Source of the DNA: Warburgia ugandensis
Lineage: Eukaryota > Streptophyta > Magnoliopsida > Canellales > Canellaceae
Direction: 5' to 3'
Assembly: GCA_035236585.1 (NCBI GenBank)
Contig: CP141134.1
Location: 19,956,414-20,020,413 of the forward strand
DNA length: 64,000 nt
Shown: piece by piece, positions 1 to 10,105 of the stretch
Position numbering within the stretch: position 1 is the first letter of the stretch
Layout: every line of letters starts with the position of its first letter
Notes under the pieces: generated by a model
The model's database searches: none
What the model was told of the DNA's origin: nothing
What the model saw: the letters and a program-made list of their open reading frames with translations, nothing else
Translations under genes and position numbers: made by a program

Positions 1-785
1 AAAGTGATAAAAGGTGGGAAAAAGTAAAAAAAACATCAAAATTGGAAGGCTCTCATCCTATTGGTCTATATGCCAAGTTATTCTAATAAGATTTCCATTA
101 ATTATCTTCAAAATATCTCTTAGAATCTCATGGATAATCCACTTGAATCTCATCCAATCTTAGCCTTCCATTTAGCTTAGCTTGATGGCTTAGATGGCTA
201 ACTTTGAAGGCTCCATTAGCTAGGCTTCATCGCTGGCTTTGGAAGCTTCAGTGGCCTAATTTCATGGCTTAATCAATTAGTTTGAGTGGCTTGAATGGTT
301 TTTCTTTAATTCCTTAGCTTGCCATCTTCTCTCATGGCTTATATGGATAAGGTGACTTAAGTGGCTTCCATGCAAAGCTGGTGGGAATGCATGGTTACTT
401 CATGGGCCCACTTTGGCCATCTTTACCTCCTTTAATCACATCCATTGCTTGCTCTAAGATTATCTTAATCTTTGGATTGATGCTTCTTAGGTTTTAACCT
501 GATCTTTTAATCTTGATCTTCAATGTTCAACTTGATCAATCTCGATTGTCAAATCATCATCTCTCTTCCTAAAAAAGATTAAAAAAATCTAATTAAATCT
601 TAAAAAAATATGATTAATCACATACCTTAGATTACCCACTGGTCCTACAAAATAATAAGCTTTTGAGTCATTAGGTAAAAAATGCATGCGTTATATTTTT
701 TTGTCTAAAAATTCTAATTTACCCCTATAAGTTGTAATACATGGGTAACTAATTGGGTGATTTTTATGCAAAATTAGACACATAT
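1..785 (-). mobile_element. Athila-type LTR, 5' part, cut by window edge
   Basis: Read on the minus strand, this matches the plus-strand copy at 60,106-60,600 and the start of the copy at 6,844. The shared blocks include the complement of CACCCAATTAGTTACCC (about 743-759) and of a TTTTTGACCTAATGA-like block near 670-690. The LTR start lies near 785. Positions 150-330 are a loose low-complexity run of GGCTT units, which also occurs in the copy at 39.36-39.50 kb. I assign the family to Athila because the related LTR at 42.7-44.77 kb is followed by a tRNA-Asp primer-binding site and an Athila-like gag. No coding content. The 3' part of the LTR would lie outside the window. Confidence 0.7.
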
Positions 786-787
786 TA

Positions 788-1370
788 GTGAACAATCACA
801 ACACAAGTATGGTTGTGGCATAGTATACCATGCATAGGCATAGCACACTACACACTGCACACTGAGATAGCATGCCATGCACAACACATGGGATAGACCA
901 ATGCTCATATGCATGTGAATAAGCACTGCACATAGTACACAAGCACAGACCAGTGCACTTAGCATTGGGCATGCGCATAGGCACTAAACACTTCACATAG
1001 ACAGTAACCAGTGCACGTAGCACTAGACGTGTGCACAAACATTGAGCACTGTACATAGGCACTAGCCAGTGCCCATAGCACTTGGCATGCGCATAGGCAT
1101 TGAGCACTGCATACAGGCACCACATAGCACTAGGCATATGCACATGCACTAAGCATAGCATACAAGTACAAATTAGTGCATATAGCACTGTGTGTGTATG
1201 CGTGCACAAACCAATGTACATAGAACTAGACATGTGCACAGACACTTTGCATAGCATACAAACTTAGACTAATGCACTTAACATTAAGCATGTGCACAAG
1301 CACTAAGCAATGTGTACAGGCATTGACCAGAGCATATAGCACTGGCATGTGCATGTGCATATGGGTGTTA
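788..1370. repeat. 58-bp minisatellite, about 8-10 copies
   Basis: Tandem units begin at about 954, 1012, 1070, 1120, 1177, 1215, 1273 and 1331. Four complete units are exactly 58 bp, one has lost about 20 bp and one about 8 bp. More degenerate units extend left to about 840. Each unit is built from TAGCACT, GGCATG and GCACATAGGCA-like words and ends near ACCAG. The array abuts the LTR start at 785. The long minus-strand reading frame across it (about 796-1257) is a by-product of the repeat. Confidence 0.85.
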
Positions 1371-1929
1371 GGCATGAAGACTAACCCTAAGCTAAGACCT
1401 ACCTCAAGAACCTTTTTGGGAGGTACTAGTAGTAGAAATCCCTTCAAAACTACTTGAAATGAAGGACCTAGAGTTTTGCCTTGTGGGACCATTGCAAGCC
1501 AAGGCTCTAGCAATTCTATCATTCGGTCTCCTGGACCTCCAACATAGCCATTTCTCTAGAGATCTTGGGGATCATCCTCATGAATGAACTTAATCCCGCA
1601 CTAAGGCCTCCAAATAACCTACAAAAAAAGGCATGAAAACCAACTAAAACAAGTATTTTAAGTTAGGATAGCTATAAAATTCTTTTGACTCACCCAACTA
1701 GCCTATATATCCTCTAGAAATAGATGCTAGCATCTCACTTGATTGTTCTTCTTAGCATCTGAGAGCTTCCTTAGCCCCTTCTTCCTTGCACAATCAACAA
1801 TGTCATCCTGATGGTCCATAGGCACCTTGGTCAAGTGAAAGGAGTTCCAAGAGATAGTAAGAAAAGTCATGGTAAAGATCCTGATGGATAGGGCAAGGAC
1901 CAAAAGTTTCTTACAAGTCCATAATTGCA
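1371..1929. other. Unassigned stretch next to the PMD remnant
   Basis: Short minus-strand frames exist (about 1,380-1,520 and 1,727-1,930), but I recognise no domain in them. They may be the decayed C-terminal side of the plant-mobile-domain remnant that lies upstream of them on the minus strand. Confidence 0.4.
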
Positions 1930-2480
1930 AAAGTGAGAATAATATTCAAATAAAAAATAAAATAAAATAATCTTACCATAGCTTATCAATACGAAGCCTC
2001 CTTAGCCACCAAACTTAGGTTGTCAACCAAAGTGGCATATGTTAAGCTCCCTTAGTGCATGCAACTCATCCAAGCATGATGATACGATAGATGGATCAAT
2101 GAGGCCTGCACCTTATTCATGCTCTTAGCAAACAAGGTATATCCCACCACCATCAAAATATAGCACTAGGTTTCCTACACATGGTTCTCAGTACTCCTAC
2201 TTTCATCCATCCTTAGCTTAGTAGGGTTGGTCTTCCCATACAAACCTCAGAATTAAGCTATGTTCAATGCATTATGGCCCTTAGTAGCCACCACATCAAT
2301 ACGACCCCATAATCCTTAGTGCTCCTCTATCATCTCATTGCTTCGAGAGAACTTGATCTCTTCCCTGCCAAAGGACAACCCTATCAATGTACAGAAATCC
2401 TCAAGGGTGATTCCCACCTCGCCTCACTAGAAGTGTAAGGAGTGAGTCTCGGGACTTCATCTCCCAGTCAGGGCCGCTAG
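1930..2480 (-). pseudogene. Plant mobile domain (PMD)-like remnant
   Basis: The minus-strand translation, broken by several stops and at least one frame change, shows pieces with the spacing of the plant mobile domain (the aminotransferase-like, MAIN/MAIL1-type domain). GEVGITLEDF followed by CTLIGLSFG lies at about 2,370-2,423. It resembles the family's 'GE..ITLEDV..LLGLP' block. A hydrophobic LMVVGYTLFAKS piece lies at about 2,115-2,160, and HHAWMSC at about 2,067-2,084 is followed by an Ala/Leu-rich helix-like stretch. This order matches the PMD pattern of a TLED block, then an L-L-G-LF block, then a W-G..A.LY block. PMDs are known both in cellular proteins and inside plant transposons. 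The setting between Athila-type LTRs on the same strand suggests a transposon-borne copy. It is not functional. The exact ends are unknown. Confidence 0.55.
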
Positions 2481-2904
2481 AGGGTATATACGATTGGATC
2501 CTCTAAACAATGTATAAAAAAATAATATAGACCAATCAAATCAATCTAGGTCTTTTCATTATTACAAAGGCCTTGATAGTAATAGAAGATGAAATTAGGA
2601 TAACCTCAGTTCATTTGGAAGGTCAAACACTACAAAGCAACCAAGAAAAACTTAGAGATCACCAATTCAAAAGGAAAAGGGTAAAAAAAACTAACAATTC
2701 AAGTGACATACTCTTACTAGAGATGCAACCCCACGACTTTGTGGTGATTGCCCAAATTCTATAAAGGTTTTTGGATGACCATACCTCAGCTATCCAATAT
2801 CCAATCAGCATAGTTTCTATGTCACGTTGTTCAATTTCCTCCTAGAATTTGGATCTAATCCCATATTTAATATCTAATGGATGAAACTTGATGTGTCTTA
2901 ATAA
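2481..2904 (-). other. Unassigned leader between LTR and PMD remnant
   Basis: No protein is recognised here. On the minus strand the LTR end is followed at about 2,885-2,900 by CATCAAGTTT. The same word precedes the second, degenerate primer-binding-site-like block of the plus-strand element (about 44,925-44,960). A decayed primer-binding site is therefore plausible here, but the TGGCGCC core cannot be read. Confidence 0.35.
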
Positions 2905-5376
2905 TTACTGCAAGTGCATGGCTTTATTAAAGTATATAATCAGCCAATACAAGTCAATCCCTCAAAAACACTTTAATAAACAAGAGTTAATTAAAACCTA
3001 AGTTTCTTTACTTTAACCTATCCAACAAGAAAAGAAAGGAAGAACATTAAAATAAACAACTAATGTAAGCAACTAATTTAAAATAAGGAAATAGACTAAA
3101 GTAAGGAAACTAATTAAAACATAAAGGAAGAAAAGAAATTAAACTAACTATGAAAGGAAAAGTAGCTTATATGCTAATGTAGATTGAATTACAAAGATTA
3201 TAATAAAGAAAGAAAAAGAAAATAAAGTAAATAAAGAAACTTTCTTAAAGTAACCACTATAGGAGTCCTTCTTTATGTCACTCAAAAAGGTTCTTTGCAT
3301 GTTCTCTTCTTCTTTTCTGGGCTTGAACTTTGCTTTATGGTCTTCATGTTGTGTCACTCAACAAGCTTATACACTTACATTCAACCCACAGTACGCTAAC
3401 CTACCACCTAGCTTCTCTCATCTCCTTAACCCAACGTGCCATGAACCCAATGAAATCCTCAACCATGCATAGGAATTAAAAGAGTCCATGAATAACATTA
3501 GAAGGTGTTTTTCCTTTTCCTTTATTCCCAAATTCCATAGAGCGAGAAAAGAAAGTGAAAGAAATAGAAATAGAAAAGATAAAAGGTTGAAGGTTAGAAA
3601 GATAAGGAATGCATGAGAAAGTGAAGAAGACTGGAAGGACTTAGGCGTGGAAGGAAAATGGTGTATGATGCGTGTGATAAAGAGGTGGGGAAAGGGGGTG
3701 TTGTGCAATGAAATAGAAAAGAATGGGAGAAGAAGAAGATGCGAGAAAGAAAGTATAGAAAGAAAGAAGGGAAGTGGGGATGGAAGAGCTTCCATACTTC
3801 TTCTTTAGAGGATTGAACTTTGTCATGTGGGAGCTCTAGTAAAGGTGATCTCTCTCCCTCTATTTCACCTAGATTTAGCTTTTATGTACAATGTAAAGGT
3901 GAGAGATAAAGCTTTTTCTTCTTTTTCACCTCTTATTTATAAGGTTTGAGGGAAGGAAGCCCTAGCGATGAATTCTTATGATCTAAAGACGAAAGGAAGA
4001 AAGAATGGAGGAGATTGAATGTGATTTGATGGAAGGTAATTAAAGAGAAGGGGGAGTGAATTCCTATTTAAGAAAGTGGGATGGGGTTTGGAAATTGGTA
4101 GGATAAGAAAGTGGAGTGGGAGAAGGAAATGCAAGTGGGAAGGGGGTTAGGAAAGTAGATTTGTGTGGTTAGGAAAGAGAATTACTGAATAGGGAAGGAA
4201 GAGAGAAGAATAAGGAAGGTGGTTTGACTTTTGGTCAAAAATAGAAGGTGGTTTGGTGGGGGTTGTGAAATTCAAATTGGAAAGTGGGAGATGAGTTGAA
4301 GGGAATGAGATGGAAGGGGAAATAGAAATAATAAGAGGAAAGTTCTAAGGTTGAAGGGAATGAATGAAGAAAGGGTGGTTAAGAAGATAACATAGGATTA
4401 AGGGAAGAGAGTGTAAAATAGGAAAGTGGCTATTGGGGAAGGGGGGAAGGTGTGAATTTCAATATAGGAAATTGGAAATGAAAATAAGAAAAATAAAAAG
4501 GAAAAGATAAGGAATAATTGGTAAAAAAAATTGGTGGGGAGAAAAGGGAAAAATGAAAATTTGGTGGGAGAATATAGGGTTTTTCATATTTAAATGGTTG
4601 TGATCTTCCTTTCCATTGGATTTTTGTTTGACTTTTCAACATATGACAGGTGGCTAGGATTTTCTTCTTTGCTTTGCTCCAATCCTAATCTTTAGATCAG
4701 ACATACCTGTGCTTTGATGGATGAGATCTCTTTATGGCATGTAAACCTTCCCTAAACTTCATTTATTCTCCACTATTGGATAGGATTGCCCTATGATGAA
4801 TGGCCTTAATTCTTGTGGATATTTATATGATCATGTGGACTGACTATACTTCAATATCTTGCATGGATAAGGCTTCCAACAATTGGTTGATTTTTTCCTT
4901 TGGTTGAGTAGGAGAGAGAAAATTAGTAAAAAGTCTTCACGTGGGCCCCATTCTTCTTTTTCTTCTAAGAAGCTTTCACTACATATGATTCTAATGTATA
5001 TGAATTAAAATTCTTTCATAATCTTCCAAGGGTGGTGACATGTGTGCATGGCCTAATGCAAGGGAATTTGCCACCTTTTATCCTCATTTGAATAGAAGTT
5101 GAATATAAGATTTTTAACCATTCTAACTTTGATAGTGACACCCATTGATCTTTTTGAACCTCTAAGACTTCATTTAGTATGTATAGCTCTTTACTGTAGC
5201 TTGGAATGTAAAATCACTCTTTGTGGTGTAAAATTAATAATTTATGCATTTTTTTACATTTATACCCTAGACCTACCAAACATTAGAATTAACCTTAATT
5301 AGTAATAATTAAGTGATTTCTAAGCTTCAAGCTTGCTAAATATAGGAATATATATGTAATATTTCTATACCCATCA
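2905..5376 (-). mobile_element. Athila-type LTR, about 2.5 kb
   Basis: On the minus strand it begins TGATGGGTATAG at 5,376, directly after a polypurine-like tract. It ends near 2,905 after GCACTTGCAGTAATTATTAA, the terminal block shared by the other Athila LTRs here. Related sequence runs through 42,720-44,760 on the plus strand, including TATATTTAGCAAG and CTAATTA..GGTTAATTCT near the start and a TTTATAAGG/TTTATAGAGGTGAAAA-type block further in. The middle (3,500-4,500) is strongly purine-rich on the plus strand. Apparent frames there (for example about 3,418-3,826 minus) are low-complexity artefacts. Confidence 0.7.
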
Positions 5377-6843
5377 AATACCCTTATACTTGGATTTTGC
5401 TAGTCCTTGAGCAAAACTACAGAAAAGAACTACAAAAATCTATAAAAAAAATTCTAACCACTTTTGCAAGTGTTGCCATCTACACTTAGAGTATGCAGAA
5501 AATCCCTAAAGCCCTAGGTTACTCCTATTGCACGAGCTATAGTCTCGTAAGAGTTTCCAGAAATGCTATCTATACACATTTTTAAATTTTTTATGAAAGT
5601 CATTCATTTTTTTCAAATATTTAGGTTATGTTAACTCCTAACTTTAACATGCTAATAGAAATGACCAACAGTTCAAAATCCTCTATTATGTTAAAGATAT
5701 CACATTAGTTCACCAAATCTAAAATGTGAATGTGTGAATATAGCCATATATATACAATTATCAATCTCCAAGGAAATTATAACCTAAATTACCATCCAAA
5801 TGTATACTTTGACATCAAATCTCATAAGATATACTTATCACTCAAAAAGGTGTAAATCTCTCATTAATACATAAGTAGAATAATGTTCATCAAGTTCAAA
5901 ATGCTAACATATTTTGATATAGAAGAATGATAACTTAGAAAGAATTGTAATGATCTCATGGAAGGATATCAACTATTAGGAATGTTACACTATACCAAAT
6001 TCCCTACTCATTCATAACCATATCTAAGTCATATTCCTCCCAAGATCAAGTTAGGACTTCTATTAGGATGAAACATGGGATTAGGATAGGGTTATCAAAA
6101 GAATGATTACAAGGATAAATAAAGGTTGTCCAGAAAATATGTCAGTCTTCTAGTATTGAATTTACAACTTTCATCTATTCTACCCATAAGATTGAACATT
6201 TCCTTTTCATTGGCTATCTTTTTCTTGAAATTTCTCATTTTTTCACTTTTTCCTATGACTTCTACTATATAGCCTTTTTTTTCTTTTTTCTCTTATGAGC
6301 CCTTATGTTCATCTTTTGAATTGTACTACTCATACTTTTCTTAAGATAATTCTTCAACCATCTCTACATATTTCCAAAAACAACTAGGTAATGGATATAT
6401 TATAGGGTTCAATATGGCTAATGATTAATGGGTTCACAAAGAAAAGGCTTATTTTAAATGCTCAAAGGGTTTAACTAGTGGAAAATAACTTAAAGAAAGC
6501 TATAGGCTCTAGGCTTACCAAGGATGGGCTCTATCATTTCCTAAGTTCCATATGACTTACATATAACCATAAACTTAAGAGACAATTGGTATAGTATTTT
6601 AGATGTTATCCTAATAGTTGACCAAAATGAAGAATAATGAGACCAACTAGGAAATTATTGTTCGCTAGAGAAAATTTTGAATTTATATATAACCCTCTCA
6701 AAGAAAGATTGTTACTAAACTCACATGGGTTAATAATCTCCACTTGTCTTCTTCAAGATCTCTAAGTTATATTTTCTTTTCAACTTTAACTATATACAAA
6801 TGGATATTTTATGTAATGAATATTTTGAGTTTAACTTTTCTTG
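5377..6843 (-). other. Athila-type 3' noncoding region with polypurine tract
   Basis: On the minus strand, the sequence just before the LTR start reads GCTCAAGGACTAGCAAAA and then AAGTATAAGGGTATT. This is the layout seen before the 3' LTR of Athila/Tat elements (a 'GCT.GAGGAC.AGC' block, then an AAG..GGGG polypurine tract). Further upstream (about 6,440-6,370) a CTTTGTGAACCCA word is shared with the plus-strand copy near 42,220. I see no integrase or other coding region in this stretch. Confidence 0.55.
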
Positions 6844-9028
6844 TTAATAAGTGTTCAATTTTGTATAAAAAGTAACCAATAGTAGTCCATGTGCTATAAA
6901 ATATTGTGTTATTTCTAAGACTTTTTTAAAATTTTGTAACACATGCATTTTTGACCTAATGATACAAAAATGATATTTTGCAGGTTCAAAAGCTAATCCA
7001 GAGTAAGTATGTGAATCATCATAATTTTCTAGGATTTAATTAGGTTTTCTATTCTTTTGTAGGAAGTGAGAAGATGATTCAATAGCCTTTGTGGGAAGTG
7101 AGAAGGTGATTAAAATGATCTATGCAAAAGGTCATGCAGTTCCACCACTTTGCATGAGAATTGGACCATACATGAGTTTCCTAGTCTGACTAGGAAACCT
7201 AAAGAAGCCAAGTCATTCAAGCATTGATGCCAAGGGAGTTAGCCACTTAAGCAAACAAAGAATGATCCATCAAAGTGAGCCACGAAACCATTGATTCATG
7301 CCTGGAGCCACATGATTGGAGCATCAAAAGAAGTAATTATTTATGTTAAACTGTGATTTTTAAGGATTTTGGATAGATAATGTAAAAGGTAAGTTGATCA
7401 TGCATTGAGGGACCCATCAAGAGAGAAAAACCCAATTTCCTAACCTTTTCTACCACCTAAACTAGGGTTTCACATTTTTTTACTTAAGGAGAATTTTGGT
7501 GGTTTCCTAATTAGGAAACTCCTAGATCTATCTCCATTCAAAGCATATCAAAATCCTAAGTTTTCGTCATCTTTTTCCTAAAATATTATTTTCTTTTTCT
7601 CTCTCCTTCCTAAGAAAAAGAAGCCTCACCCTACTTTATCAAATTAGAAACCTGACATGTCATCTTAATTACATCATCACTCCTCATCTTTCACCTAACT
7701 CTCCTCCTTCACTCTATACCTAACTTTTTAAATTGAATTCATAGATCTAGATCCACCTCTCTTTCCTAGAATGTACATCATTCAAAGTGGAAACAATTCA
7801 TCTATAAATAACCATGGATTCCATGTTTTCAAACAAGTAGAGGTTAGGTGAGACAATCTTGAGACCTTGCATTCTTTCTTTGTCTTTGGAGCTAGACTTT
7901 GGTTTTCTTTGGTACTATTCTTCCTTTGGATTTTTAGTTATTTCTTTGGTTATTTGATCTCCAATTTAGGCTTGTAGTTTGCTTTCATTGCCTTATTTTT
8001 CCATTGTTTTCATTCTAGTTCCACGCTCATCTTTCCACTTAGCTTTCCCTCTTTTATTTGCTTCACTTTCATTAGTTTTTCTTGCTCATACCCTTAAGAT
8101 TTAAGTTAATTCTTCTTTATTAGTGATAGCCAAGAGAAGAAACAGCTTGAAACCTTGCTCTCTACCTTAGGAATTTCATGTTTTTCTCCTTCAATTCCAC
8201 TTAGGTTTAAGCATTCTTCTTCATAGTTAGTTCACCATTTCAACCATCTTTTCTCTTGAATCCCTTTATGGGTTTTCTTTGCATGTCATCTTTTCTCTTG
8301 AATTCATTTTGGCATTAATTTAATAAAATTCTTGAGATTTCTGATTATTGATTGTTTCCATCATCATAATACATGACACCTTAGTTGCTTGAATCCTTAG
8401 AAACTCATTTAGATTTTTAGATTGTTTATTAAGTGCATATATTAGGCTGCATATTATTTTACTTTTGAGACATCAAAACTGGTCATCTTTTAACCTATAA
8501 CCATGGGCACAATCCATGGATCATGAGCATGGTATTAGGTTAATTTTCTCTTTGATTTTTGGTTATTTTAGTGGCTTAATCATGTTTTGCTAGTTGCTAA
8601 ATAGTTTTTTGCATCTTAGTTTAAGTTTGGAAAGTTTTATTTTAGAAATTTTCTTTTTTAGTAAAGTGTTAGATTAGGAAAGTTTCCTTTTTAGTAGTCT
8701 CCTTAAGTTGTTTAGTTTGTCCATTCTAATTTTTCATTATTTTCTTTTGTTAAATGCATGTTAGTTAGGTTAGTTTCTAATTTCATTGTTTACTTTTAGT
8801 TTTGGTAAGTTTCCTTTAATTCTAGTTGTTAATTTCATGCATGTCTCTCTTTTATGCACTTTAATTTCCTAATTCAACCAAATCAATATATCTCTTTGGC
8901 TTAAGCTAAGCACTTTAAATAAGATCCATCCAACATACAAATACTTGAGATTCCTCATGGGTTTGACATCTCTCTTGTGCAATCTTACTTTGATTCATGC
9001 ACTTGCAAGTGATGTTAAAGCTACCACA
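6844..9028 (+). mobile_element. Athila-type LTR, nearly complete
   Basis: Begins near 6,844 with AATAAGTGTTCAATTTT, matching TGATAAGTGTTTAATTTT at 60,106. It ends near 9,028 after GCACTTGCAAGTGATGTTAAAG, the terminal block shared with the copies at 27,740-27,780, 23,530-23,560 and (inverted) 37,870-37,900. The 3' half carries many copies of a TTAGGAAAGTTT-like word. No clear target-site duplication was found. The right end interrupts the minus-strand LTR fragment at 9,029-9,223. No coding content. Confidence 0.7.
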
Positions 9029-9223
9029 TGGAATACTTTAGAAAAAGAGTAAACATATGAACTAATTGTATACAAATTTATTAATAAGGTAAAGTTCAAA
9101 AGATAGCTTGAATAATCAAAATTTTCAAATTCTCATTCTTCTAAAGGAACTTTTCATAAGCTTTTTTCAATTTCTTTTTCGATATAATTACAACAGAAAG
9201 GACTAAAAACTTTGGATACATCA
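9029..9223 (-). mobile_element. Fragment of 3' LTR of the minus-strand Athila-like element
   Basis: On the minus strand it begins TGATGTATCC at 9,223, just after the polypurine-like tract at 9,237-9,252. It is cut at 9,029 by the plus-strand LTR on its left. Confidence 0.5.
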
Positions 9224-10105
9224 AAATTTGAAATACCCTTCTCCCAGACTTAAATTAAACATAGTCCTCAATGTTTAGAACTACATACCATGGACAAATA
9301 AAGTAATAAACCTAAAAGGAAAGGATGAGAAAGATAGTACCTGCACTCTTGGGTTAGTGCCTTGATTTATTAATGTGCCTGTATGCAATGGAAATACAAC
9401 TAAATGATCCTACAACTAACTAATTTAACTAATCTATGTCATTCTTAAACTAGTTTAAAGATCCTAATTCTAACTCTAACAAAACCTAAATCTAACTCTA
9501 ACCATGGAAAAGTATCCAAAGCAACTCAGTCCACTTCAAAATTTCATAGTAATCAATATATTTCAACCACCCAAGAATATATTGTGGTGATAAAGATACA
9601 ACATGATAGACTACTGTGAATTTAATTTTTATAGGACTACGTCAAGTTGACTTGTCCATTCATTGGTCAAATTGGGTATATGGGATGTCAATGTCAAGAA
9701 AGGAAAAATGTTTCTCCTCTCTCACATCTTCGTGAAAGCTAGGGCGAAGCTCACTCTACATTTACCTAAAAGATTCTTTATGTTTCTCTTAATGCCGAGA
9801 AGTGGTGGGGCTTATACCCTCACGATCTTCTATACATCCTAAAATTTGTTGATGTTCTTTAGAAACATCATTGGACACTCTTTCCTGTTTTGCAATAACA
9901 GAGAAGGTTTTAAATGAACCTAAAATTTCACATTAGGTATCATCAGGTAAAAGTAATAGGTTCAAATTAGGTGTTTGTTGGGAAATTATGTATTCAAATA
10001 AAATTTTAGGGGATGGAATGGGTCGTACTTTGACTTTCCATTTAGAAGTGTTTATTAATGGTGAAGTACCAAGTAAACCATTTACTTCATTAATAGAACT
10101 GTCTA
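9224..10105 (-). pseudogene. Athila-like pol: linker, RT fingers, then 3' end
   Basis: This continues the minus-strand element whose gag and protease lie at 19.5-21.8 kb. Translation gives SINEVNGLLGTSPL (near 10,090), then LPDDT*CEILGSFKTFS (about 9,900-9,968), equivalent to the Athila linker 'LKPLP..L.Y..LG...TLP'. Next comes QILGCIEDREGISPTTSRH (about 9,793-9,861), equivalent to 'LGWTI.DIKGISP..CMHRI'. Then come RT-finger traces: FSFLDIDIPYTQF (like 'LKFLDAGIIYPIS') and GWLKYIDYYEIL (like 'GWRVCIDYRKLN'). After this the sequence leaves RT and reaches a 3' noncoding block, AACATTGAGGACTATG, and the polypurine tract AAGTCTGGGAGAAGGG. RT palm, RNase H and integrase are therefore deleted. Several stops are present. 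Confidence 0.7.

Noticed and set aside
796-1257. Longest open frame (153 codons, minus) rich in Cys, His and Met
   Set aside because: It lies entirely on the 58-bp minisatellite. The 58-bp period shifts frame each unit and the composition follows the repeat, so it is not a gene.
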